A DNA stretch of 5,974 bases from Anaeromyxobacter_A sp035538735 (GTDB lineage Bacteria > Myxococcota > Myxococcia > Myxococcales > Anaeromyxobacteraceae): NCBI GenBank assembly GCA_035538735.1, contig DATLJU010000095.1:1-5974 (forward strand), written 5' to 3'. The position numbers and the translations under genes were made by a program. Shown here piece after piece: positions 1-5,371 of this stretch. Numbering within the stretch: the first letter of the stretch is position 1; the number at the start of each line of letters is the position of its first letter. The notes under the pieces were generated by a model. The model ran no database searches, was not told where the DNA came from, and saw nothing but the letters and a program-made list of their open reading frames with translations.

Positions 1-836
1 ACGACGTGAGCAAGCAGGTGCTGAAGAACCTCGAGGGGCTCGGGATCGAGTACCTCATCGCCATCGGCGGCGACGACACCCTGAGCTACGCGGCGCGGCT
101 GCACCAGCTCGGCGCCAAGGTGCTCGCCATCCCGAAGACGATGGACAACGACGTCCGCAACACCGAGTACTGCATCGGCTTCTCGACCGCCATCACCCGC
201 GCCATCGACGCCATCCAGCGCCAGCGGACCACGGTCGGCTCCCACGAGCGCATCGGCATCTTCCGAGTCTTCGGCCGCGACGCCGGGTTCACCGCGCTCT
301 ACACCGCCTTCGTCACCTCGATCCGGTGCCTGATCCCCGAGTACAGGCCGCCGCTCGACCGCGTCATCGACCTGGTCATCACCGACAAGCGCGACAACCC
401 CAGCAACTACTCGCTCATCGTCCTCTCCGAGGGCGCCGAGTGGGAGGGGTACCACGTGCAGGAGTACGGCGAGGCCGACGCCTTCGGTCACCGCAAGAAG
501 GCGAGCGTGGCCGAGTCGCTCTCGGACGAGATCAAGGCGCGCACCGGCGAGGAGACCATCGTCTCCGATCTCACCTACGATCTGCGCTCCGGCGATCCCG
601 ACTTCATCGACAAGCTGGTGGCGCTCACCTTCGGCACCATGGCCTTCGACGCCATGCTGGAGGGGAAGAGCGGGCTCATGTCCGCGCTCGTGGATGGGAA
701 GTACGACCTGGTGCCGATCCCGGACCCCAAGCTCGGGCCCCGCAAGGTGGACCTCGGCTCGATGTACAACACCGAGCGGCTGCGCCCGAGCTACGCCGCC
801 AAGCGCGGGCTGCCGATCTTCCTCAACCACGCCTGA
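1..836 (+). CDS. Pyrophosphate-dependent 6-phosphofructokinase, 3' part (5' end outside window)
   Basis: This enzyme interconverts fructose 6-phosphate and fructose 1,6-bisphosphate in cytoplasmic glycolysis. It is partial: the frame is open to the window edge, and the GTG at 6 aligns inside the fold, near E. coli PfkA residue 81, so at least 80 N-terminal residues are missing. Counting from that GTG, the phosphoryl-donor loop reads GGDDT (21-25) and the catalytic loop PKTMDND (43-49). SHERI (79-83) and VFGRDAG (88-94) follow as substrate-binding segments, then SEGAEWEG. In this family, Asp at the fourth position of GGDDT (Gly104 in E. coli) and Lys in PKTMDND (Gly124) mark pyrophosphate-dependent enzymes, whereas ATP enzymes have Gly at both. 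I therefore infer PPi as donor and a reversible reaction. VFGR replaces the common VMGR. The gene ends with tandem stops TGA TAG (834-839), and a GC hairpin follows at once. PFK family membership is nearly certain; donor choice is likely. Confidence 0.93.
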   Translation, partial: DVSKQVLKNLEGLGIEYLIAIGGDDTLSYAARLHQLGAKVLAIPKTMDNDVRNTEYCIGFSTAITRAIDAIQRQRTTVGSHERIGIFRVFGRDAGFTALYTAFVTSIRCLIPEYRPPLDRVIDLVITDKRDNPSNYSLIVLSEGAEWEGYHVQEYGEADAFGHRKKASVAESLSDEIKARTGEETIVSDLTYDLRSGDPDFIDKLVALTFGTMAFDAMLEGKSGLMSALVDGKYDLVPIPDPKLGPRKVDLGSMYNTERLRPSYAAKRGLPIFLNHA

Positions 837-840
837 TAGC

Positions 841-860
841 GCGCGGGAAGGCACCCGCGC
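841..860 (+). terminator. GC-rich hairpin just after the phosphofructokinase stop
   Basis: A perfect 7-bp inverted repeat (GCGCGGG at 841-847, CCCGCGC at 854-860) encloses a 6-base loop. It begins two bases after the tandem stops of the phosphofructokinase gene. The position fits a transcript-end hairpin. No T-run follows, so it is not a textbook intrinsic terminator; it may instead protect the 3' end or act with Rho. Confidence 0.4.
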
Positions 861-880
861 CGCTCTGCGCCCGCGCTCGT

Positions 881-901
881 CGGCGCCCGTGCTCGGCGCC
901 G
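881..901. repeat. Second inverted repeat in the convergent gap
   Basis: CGGCGCC (881-887) and GGCGCCG (895-901) form a perfect 7-bp inverted repeat with a 7-base loop, in the gap between the convergent phosphofructokinase and pepD genes. GGCGCC is itself palindromic, and such repeats arise easily by chance at this GC content. Its function is unknown; it may add to termination from either side. Confidence 0.25.
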
Positions 902-963
902 CACCGCGGCGTCCGTGGCCGGAACGCGCGCTTCGGTACCTGTTGCGCGGCTGCGGAATTTAG

Positions 964-990
964 CTCCGCGCCGCCGCAGGCGGCGCGGAG
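964..990 (-). terminator. Perfect 12-bp hairpin downstream of pepD
   Basis: CTCCGCGCCGCC (964-975) and GGCGGCGCGGAG (979-990) are exact reverse complements around a 3-base loop, giving a very stable stem. The hairpin starts 28 bases past the pepD stop. Read on the minus strand it is followed by CTAAATT, a short AT-rich stretch that is the nearest thing to a U-tract in this gap. It is most simply the terminator of the tautomerase-pepD transcript. Because it is symmetric, it could also stop plus-strand transcripts that read past the phosphofructokinase hairpin. Confidence 0.5.
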
Positions 991-1018
991 TCGAAGGGCG
1001 AGGGCAACGTCGCCGCGC

Positions 1019-2467
1019 TCAGACCCGCTCCAGCACCCCCCTGAGCAGCCTCCAGAAGTTCTGCACCGACGCGATGCTGACCCGCTCGTCGGGCGTGTGG
1101 GCGTCCCACATGGTCGGTCCGAACGAGACCATCTGCAGGCCGGGGTACTTCTCGCCGATGAGCCCACACTCCAGGCCGGCGTGGATGGCGCGCACGAGCA
1201 TGCGCTTCCCGAACAGCTCCTCGTGGACGGCGTCGACGAGGTTCACGAGCGGGGAGCCGGGGTCGGGCTTCCAGCCCGGATAGCCGCCGGTGTGGTGCAC
1301 CTCGAAGCCCGCCAGCTCGCAGATCCCGGCGATGCGCGCGACCAGCGCCTCCTTGGAGGCGTCGATGGAGCTGCGGGTGAGGAACGTCACCTCCACCGCG
1401 TCCTCGCGCGTGTCGAGGACACCCAGGTTGGTCGAGGTCTGGACGAGTCCAGCGAGGGCGGGGCTCATCGCCTCGACGCCGTGGGGGCCGGCGAGGAGCA
1501 GGCCGATCACGGCGCGGGCGTCGGACGCGGAGAGGACGGACGCGGCGCTCCCCGCCTCCACCGCGATGGCGAGGCCTGGATCGAAGGCGCCCAGCGCCGC
1601 CCGCCACGCCGCCTCCTGCCGCGCCACCTCCGCCCGCAGCGGCGGGGCGCGATCCGGGTCGACCATCAGCACGGCGGAGGCCTCGCGGGCGATCGCGTTG
1701 CGCTTGTTGCCGCCTCGGACCGAGACGAGCTCGAACGGCCCCTGCCGCTGGAGCGCGGCCAGCACCTGGCCCAGGATCCGGATCGAGCTCCCGCGACCGG
1801 CCGCGATGTCCGTGCCGGAGTGGCCGCCCTTGAGGCCCGACACCTTCACGCGCAGCGCGGCCCGGCCAGGGGCCGGCGGTTGGCGCGACACGCGGCGGGT
1901 CGCGACGGTGTCGAGCCCGCCGGCGCAGCCGACGGTGAGCTCGCCCTCCTCCTCGCTGTCGAGGTTGAGGAGGTAGCTCGCCGAGAGCCAGCCCGGCCGG
2001 ATCGCGTTCGCGCCCGCGAGCCCCGTCTCCTCGTCCACCGTGACGAGCACCTCCAGCGCGCCGCGCCGCAGGTCGGGATCGGCGAGCGCCGCGAGCGCGG
2101 CCGCGAGGCCGATGCCGTTGTCCGCCCCGAGCGTCGTGCCGCGCGCCCGGACCACCTCCCCGTCGCGGTAGACGGCGATGCCGTCCTTCTCGAAGTCGTG
2201 CGGCGTGCCCTCGTTCTTCTCGCACACCATGTCGGCGTGCACCTGGAGGGCCACCGTCGCGCGCCCCTCGCATCCCGGCGCGGCCGGCTTGCGCAGGAGC
2301 GCGTTCCCGACGCCGTCCTGCTCGACCGCGCAGCCGAGGGACCGCCCCTGCTCCGCCACCCAGCGCATGGCGGCGGCCTCGTTCTTCGAGCCACGCGGGA
2401 TCCGCGAGAGCTCGAGGAAGTACCGCCAGAGCGGGCGAGGTTCGAGCGTGGCGAGCGGATCGGACAT
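1019..2467 (-). CDS. pepD: Aminoacyl-histidine dipeptidase (beta-Ala-His dipeptidase, peptidase M20C)
   Basis: This is a cytoplasmic di-zinc peptidase that hydrolyses Xaa-His dipeptides such as carnosine and other unblocked dipeptides, recovering amino acids. The protein has 482 residues, close to E. coli PepD (about 485). All expected active-site residues are visible: H77 and D79 in VHADMVCEKN; D116, the bridging ligand, in LGADNGIG; E146 (general base) and E147 in DEETG; D170 in NLDSEEEG; and H457 in WDAHTPDE near the C-terminus. The lid/dimerisation domain lies between roughly residues 190 and 385. I chose the ATG at 2467 because GGGAG lies 7 bases upstream and MSDPLATLEPRPLWRYF is a typical PepD N-terminus; an earlier in-frame GTG at 2506 would add 13 residues without a ribosome site. 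The gene lies 60 bases downstream of the tautomerase gene on the same strand, probably as the second gene of one transcript, and is followed by a strong hairpin. Confidence 0.95.
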   Translation of the reverse strand: MSDPLATLEPRPLWRYFLELSRIPRGSKNEAAAMRWVAEQGRSLGCAVEQDGVGNALLRKPAAPGCEGRATVALQVHADMVCEKNEGTPHDFEKDGIAVYRDGEVVRARGTTLGADNGIGLAAALAALADPDLRRGALEVLVTVDEETGLAGANAIRPGWLSASYLLNLDSEEEGELTVGCAGGLDTVATRRVSRQPPAPGRAALRVKVSGLKGGHSGTDIAAGRGSSIRILGQVLAALQRQGPFELVSVRGGNKRNAIAREASAVLMVDPDRAPPLRAEVARQEAAWRAALGAFDPGLAIAVEAGSAASVLSASDARAVIGLLLAGPHGVEAMSPALAGLVQTSTNLGVLDTREDAVEVTFLTRSSIDASKEALVARIAGICELAGFEVHHTGGYPGWKPDPGSPLVNLVDAVHEELFGKRMLVRAIHAGLECGLIGEKYPGLQMVSFGPTMWDAHTPDERVSIASVQNFWRLLRGVLERV

Positions 2468-2474
2468 GCGCGGT

Positions 2475-2479
2475 CTCCC
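2475..2479 (-). promoter_or_regulatory. Ribosome binding site of pepD
   Basis: GGGAG on the minus strand, 7 bases before the ATG at 2467. It decides the pepD start in favour of this ATG over the GTG at 2506. The 60-base gap to the tautomerase stop shows no clear promoter or terminator. Confidence 0.6.
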
Positions 2480-2527
2480 GGTCGGCGAGGGCGCGTACGG
2501 TATCACGCCCGGCCCGCGCCGCGGCCG

Positions 2528-2917
2528 TCAGCTGGGCGTGGCGGGCGCGTACTGCGCCATGCCGTCGCCGAACGACCAGGTCTCCTTCGTCACCTCGACC
2601 AGGTTCACGAGGACGTCGTTCGGTGGGACGCCCGCGGCGCCGAGCAGCTCGGCGAGCCGCCGGTACAAGCTCACCTTCTGCTCGAGCGTTCGGCCGGCGT
2701 TCAGCGTCACCTGGATGAAGACGGGGCTCTCGTGCCGGATGCCGAGGTATTCGGGCGCGAAGAGGAACGAGCGCCGGTCGTGCTCGGCGACGATCTGGAA
2801 CCGATCCTGCTCCGGAACGCCGCACGTCTCGACGAGCGCGCGGTGGACCGCGTCCGCGATGGACTGCCGCTCCCCGGTGGGGCGTCCCGCGAGGAGGTCG
2901 ATTCGCTGCAGCGGCAT
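2528..2917 (-). CDS. Tautomerase-superfamily protein (Tautomerase_2 / MIF-like type)
   Basis: This small protein of 129 residues belongs to the 4-oxalocrotonate tautomerase/MIF superfamily. Members use an N-terminal proline, exposed when Met1 is removed, as catalytic base for keto-enol tautomerisation or related reactions. The start MPLQRIDLLAGR gives that Pro at position 2. The fold is two beta-alpha-beta halves in tandem: residues 2-45 (MPLQRIDL and the IADAVHRALVETCGVP helix) and 65-110 (VFIQVTLNAGRT, the KVSLYRRLAELLG helix, DVLVNLVEV). The family-typical PEYLGI (55-60) and KETWSFG (111-117) segments are present. The true start is the ATG at 2917, behind a strong AAAGGAGA site; a longer open frame starting at 2995 would bury Pro2. 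The natural substrate cannot be read from the sequence. The gene is followed by pepD on the same strand after 60 bases, which suggests one transcript; a functional link with dipeptide hydrolysis is not established. Confidence 0.9.
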   Translation of the reverse strand: MPLQRIDLLAGRPTGERQSIADAVHRALVETCGVPEQDRFQIVAEHDRRSFLFAPEYLGIRHESPVFIQVTLNAGRTLEQKVSLYRRLAELLGAAGVPPNDVLVNLVEVTKETWSFGDGMAQYAPATPS

Positions 2918-3081
2918 GAGGTCTCCTTTCGACCCGGACGCCGGCCGGCCTTCAGGGCGCGCGCCGGTCCCCGGCGTCTCCGGAGCCGTAACCACCGCCG
3001 GGCGCTGCCGCGCCGCGATCCAGAGGCCGCCGGCGTCCGAACCGCGCCACCTGCATCAGCTGGTTCTTCTGCTTGAACCGG
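2918..3081. other. Gap between the PAP2 and tautomerase genes
   Basis: A 164-base gap between two co-directional minus-strand genes. Apart from the tautomerase ribosome site, I see no convincing -35/-10 pair and no T-tailed hairpin. GGACGCCGG (2936-2944) has its reverse complement at 3030-3038, too far apart and too GC-rich to carry weight. The part next to the PAP2 stop (3083 down to about 3020, minus strand) reads like codons in one frame; see the findings. Confidence 0.4.
2922..2929 (-). promoter_or_regulatory. Strong ribosome binding site of the tautomerase gene
   Basis: AAAGGAGA on the minus strand, with AGGAG ending 5 bases before the ATG at 2917. It is the best Shine-Dalgarno in the window. 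It fixes the start so that the catalytic proline becomes the N-terminal residue of the mature protein. Confidence 0.75.
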
Positions 3082-4050
3082 TCAGGCAGCTGGCCGCGAG
3101 CGACGCCGCTCCCAGGCCGACACCGCCGCGAGCGCGACGACGGCGTAGACGACCCCGAGCACCACGTCGGTGACGTAATGGTGCTGCAGGTAGACCGCGC
3201 TCAGGCACATGAGGAGGAAGAACGCCACCGCCGGCCAGCGGGCCCAGCGCAGCTCTCCGAGCCGGAAGGCCAGGATGACCGCGATGAGGGGATAGGCGAC
3301 GTGCAGCGACGGGTAGGCGCCGAAGACGTCGACGCCGCGGCCGTACATCTCGTCGAAGAAGCGGGTCCCGAGGAGCGCGTCGAACCGGTGCGCGGCCGCC
3401 GCCGCGGGGTGCACGTCCGTGCGCGCAGGCCCGAGCCCGTACTGCGTGACGTACCACGGCGGCGCCGCCGCATAGACGAAGTAGGTGACGTAGCCCATGA
3501 CGTTCACGACCAGGAACGAGCGGGCGAACGTGCTCACGCCGGAGAGCCGTCCGCGCCAGAAGAGCACGCACGCCATCGCGAGGTACTCGCCCACGTAGAC
3601 GAGGTAGGCGAAGCCGCAGGCGAGGTCGAGCGCCGCCCAGTGGTGGTCGAGGAAGATCTCGTTGAGGGTCCGGCCGCCGATGCCGAACCAGTCGCGCTCG
3701 AACAGGTACGGCTCGGCGACGTGCACCCTCCCGGCGATCCCCTGCCAGTAGAAGTACCGCATCGAGTCGAAGATCACGCCCGTGAGGATGAACGGGAAGA
3801 ACAGCCTCAGGAAGAGGCGCGACTTCTCGTTGTACAGGTCGAGCAGGCCGAGCAGCCCCACCACGACATGGTCGCCACGGAGCCCGCCGAGGAGCGCCAC
3901 GGCCGCGATGTAAGCCAGCCCCAGGGCCGGGGGGCCGAGCCGGCGCCGCATCGTGAGCGACGGCAACAACCACTCGCGGGCGGTGCTCCGCCACGACGAA
4001 GCGGGCGTTCGCTCGAGCTCGGTGGGGAGGTTCGACGCAGTACCCGGCAT
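3082..4050 (-). CDS. PAP2-superfamily membrane protein, Aur1/inositol-phosphorylceramide-synthase-like
   Basis: This is an integral membrane enzyme of 322 residues with about six to eight hydrophobic segments (roughly 40-70, 82-97, 138-164, 177-196, 251-262, 272-289, 293-312). It carries the PAP2_3/Aur1-type signature: AAPPWY (195-200), then GAYPSLH (244-250), then HHYVTDVVLG (290-299). By comparison with yeast Aur1 (H255, H294, D298), the catalytic triad should be H250, H291 and D295, with similar spacing. Family enzymes transfer or release phosphate head groups on lipids through a phospho-histidine; Aur1 itself moves inositol phosphate onto ceramide. Which lipid is used here is unknown, and a plain lipid phosphatase is the main alternative. 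The ATG at 4050 has no Shine-Dalgarno; M34 (ATG at 3951) lacks one too, so the start is uncertain. The 3' neighbour is the tautomerase gene. It is transcribed away from the Omp85 gene across a 104-base shared control region. Confidence 0.85.
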   Translation of the reverse strand: MPGTASNLPTELERTPASSWRSTAREWLLPSLTMRRRLGPPALGLAYIAAVALLGGLRGDHVVVGLLGLLDLYNEKSRLFLRLFFPFILTGVIFDSMRYFYWQGIAGRVHVAEPYLFERDWFGIGGRTLNEIFLDHHWAALDLACGFAYLVYVGEYLAMACVLFWRGRLSGVSTFARSFLVVNVMGYVTYFVYAAAPPWYVTQYGLGPARTDVHPAAAAAHRFDALLGTRFFDEMYGRGVDVFGAYPSLHVAYPLIAVILAFRLGELRWARWPAVAFFLLMCLSAVYLQHHYVTDVVLGVVYAVVALAAVSAWERRRSRPAA

Positions 4051-4060
4051 CGACGTCGGC

Positions 4061-4088
4061 TATGTAGCAGATTCCTCGACGACTTCAA
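4061..4088 (-). promoter_or_regulatory. Candidate promoter for the PAP2 gene
   Basis: On the minus strand, TTGAAG (4083-4088) stands 16 bases before TACATA (4061-4066), which is preceded by an extended -10 TGC. The -35 matches consensus at its first four bases; the -10 is weak and lacks the final T. If real, transcription would start only a few bases before the ATG at 4050, giving a nearly leaderless message. That would fit the missing ribosome site. Confidence 0.25.
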
Positions 4089-4104
4089 TGTCTTCTGGTG
4101 TAAC
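4076..4104 (+). promoter_or_regulatory. Candidate promoter for the Omp85-family gene
   Basis: TCGACG (4076-4081) and TGTAAC (4099-4104) are spaced by 17 bases, with TGG directly before the -10 (an extended -10 form). Each hexamer matches four of six consensus positions. A start near 4111 would leave a leader of about 44 bases before the GTG at 4155. It overlaps the candidate minus-strand promoter. Confidence 0.28.
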
Positions 4105-4154
4105 GGCGCCACGCGAGAGCGCTGCATGACATCCCACCGCCCCGGCCCCATCGC

Positions 4155-5354
4155 GTGAATCGGAACCTGCTCCGCTCGTGGGTGGCCGCGGTGCTCGCCC
4201 TGTCGAGCGGGCGCGCCGCCGCGGACTGCCCGCCCGGGCTCGCCACCCAGTTCCTGCCCATCCCGATCTACTCGACGCTGCCGAACGAGGGGAACACCTG
4301 GGGCTTCATGCCGGTGTTCCTGCGCGTCTGCCCGGAGGGCCAGCGGACCGAGTCCATCCTCGCGCCGAGCCTGAGCTGGAACTCCGTCATCCAGGTCACC
4401 GGCACGTTCCGCTGGTTCTACTACCCGACGGACGACACGACGCTGGTCGTGGTCGGGTCCGCGAGCACGAGCATCAACCGGAACGCGCTCGTCCAGTGGC
4501 AGCACCTGCCGACCGCCGTGGGCGCCGTCACCGACGAGCTGACGGTGCGTCTCCAGCGCGACGTGTTCTTCCGGTTCTTCGGCCTCGGGCCGGACACGCC
4601 TTTCGAGGCGCAGTCGAGCTACACGCGCCTGCGCGCCCTCGTGAGCGCCCGCCGCGGCATCAACGTCGCGCCGCACCTCAACCTGGGCCTCGGCCTCTGG
4701 TTCGAGCGCGACGGCGTCGAGGCCATCGGGGTGCCGGGCCTGCCGCTCAGCCCGACCGTGTTCCCCGGCACGCCCGGGATGACCGGCGCCACGCTCGCCT
4801 CGCAAGGGTTCGAGCTGCGCTACGACGACCGCCGAGGGGGCGACTATGCGGAGCGCGGCTTCCGGATCGACGCGTCGGGGGGCGTGGTCGAGGGTCTCTC
4901 GGGATCGCCGACGTACCTGCGCGGCGCCGTGCAGGCGCGGGCGATCGTCCCCGAGTTCGGCCCCGTGGCGGGCGCGGCGCGCGTCCTGTGGAGCGGGGTG
5001 AGCTCCGGAGCGGCGCCCTTCTACTCACAGAGCTCGCTCGGCGGCGCGCTGCTCTTGCGCGGCTTCATGCCGGATCGGTTCATCGATCGGCAGGCCTGGA
5101 CGATCGAGCTGGAGCAGCGCATCGCCGTGCTTCGGACCCACATCTACGGCGTCGTGGCCGACTGGCGGATCGACCCGTTCTTCACCGCGGGCCAGGTCTT
5201 CGGCCGTTTCGACGAGGCCTTCTCCCGCCCGCGAGCCTCGGCCGGGATCGGGTTCCGGGCCTTCGTCCACCCGAACGTGCTCGGGCGGGTCGACATCGCG
5301 AAGGGGTTCGGCGAGAACCTGAACATCTACGTCGAGCTCGGGTATCCGTACTGA
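4155..5354 (+). CDS. POTRA-less Omp85/BamA-TamA-family outer-membrane beta-barrel protein
   Basis: This is an exported protein of 399 residues. Residues 1-23 form a signal peptide (basic MNRNLLR, hydrophobic core, AAA before D24). D24 at the -1 position argues against a lipoprotein at C25; C25 and C59 are the only cysteines and could pair in the periplasm. The rest is alternating, aromatic-rich beta-strand sequence of a length that fits a 16-stranded barrel. Omp85 hallmarks are present: FFGLGPDT (141-148), YDDRRGGDYAERGF (223-236) and the loop-6 LRGF motif (301-304), ending in the aromatic C-terminus ELGYPY. There is no room for POTRA domains, so it resembles the family's N-terminally bare members rather than BamA or TamA. 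Its cargo or lipid role is unknown. The GTG start is supported by the signal peptide; it has no Shine-Dalgarno and overlaps the stop of a 10-codon frame (GTGA). It diverges from the PAP2 gene and converges with dxs. Confidence 0.85.
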   Translation: MNRNLLRSWVAAVLALSSGRAAADCPPGLATQFLPIPIYSTLPNEGNTWGFMPVFLRVCPEGQRTESILAPSLSWNSVIQVTGTFRWFYYPTDDTTLVVVGSASTSINRNALVQWQHLPTAVGAVTDELTVRLQRDVFFRFFGLGPDTPFEAQSSYTRLRALVSARRGINVAPHLNLGLGLWFERDGVEAIGVPGLPLSPTVFPGTPGMTGATLASQGFELRYDDRRGGDYAERGFRIDASGGVVEGLSGSPTYLRGAVQARAIVPEFGPVAGAARVLWSGVSSGAAPFYSQSSLGGALLLRGFMPDRFIDRQAWTIELEQRIAVLRTHIYGVVADWRIDPFFTAGQVFGRFDEAFSRPRASAGIGFRAFVHPNVLGRVDIAKGFGENLNIYVELGYPY

Positions 5355-5371
5355 GTCGAACCCGCGGCTCA
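5352..5371. terminator. Small hairpin spanning both stop codons of a convergent pair
   Basis: TGAGTCG (5352-5358) can pair with CGGCTCA (5365-5371) around a 6-base loop, with one G-U pair on the plus-strand RNA. The outermost arms are the TGA of the Omp85 gene and the reversed TGA of dxs. The gap between the genes is only 14 bases and offers no other terminator. The stem is short and has no T-tail, so terminator function is doubtful. Confidence 0.2.

Larger units (their letters stand above)
4051..4154. other. Divergent intergenic control region
   Basis: A 104-base spacer between the start codons of the divergent PAP2 and Omp85 genes. Its part at about 4061-4105 is noticeably more AT-rich than anything nearby, as expected for promoters. 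Neither flanking start codon has a recognisable Shine-Dalgarno. The two candidate promoters overlap, so transcription in one direction could interfere with the other. Confidence 0.5.

Noticed and set aside
6..8. GTG as the true start of the phosphofructokinase
   Set aside because: The frame is open upstream to the window edge, and the protein would lack the N-terminal part of the nucleotide/PPi-binding domain found in all family members.
960..2825. A 621-codon minus-strand open frame
   Set aside because: It is a shifted frame of pepD and the tautomerase gene, Arg/Gly/Ala-rich, with no family features; PepD's active site lies in the other frame.
2918..2995. An N-terminal extension of the tautomerase to a start at 2995
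   Set aside because: It would place 26 disordered residues before the catalytic proline and ignore the strong AAAGGAGA site just before the ATG at 2917.
326..3076. A 916-codon open frame on the plus strand
   Set aside because: It overlaps the phosphofructokinase gene and runs antisense to pepD and the tautomerase gene, all with clear families. Its translation is Arg/Ala/Pro/His-rich low-complexity sequence with no recognisable domain. It is a by-product of high GC.
3073..4158. A 361-codon plus-strand open frame antisense to the PAP2 gene
   Set aside because: Its composition is rich in E, R, V and H, typical of the reverse strand of hydrophobic coding sequence. The opposite strand has catalytic motifs and membrane segments.
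3807..4805. A 332-codon minus-strand open frame across the divergent spacer and Omp85 gene
   Set aside because: It is antisense to a gene with a signal peptide and Omp85 motifs, crosses the AT-rich promoter spacer, and resembles no family.
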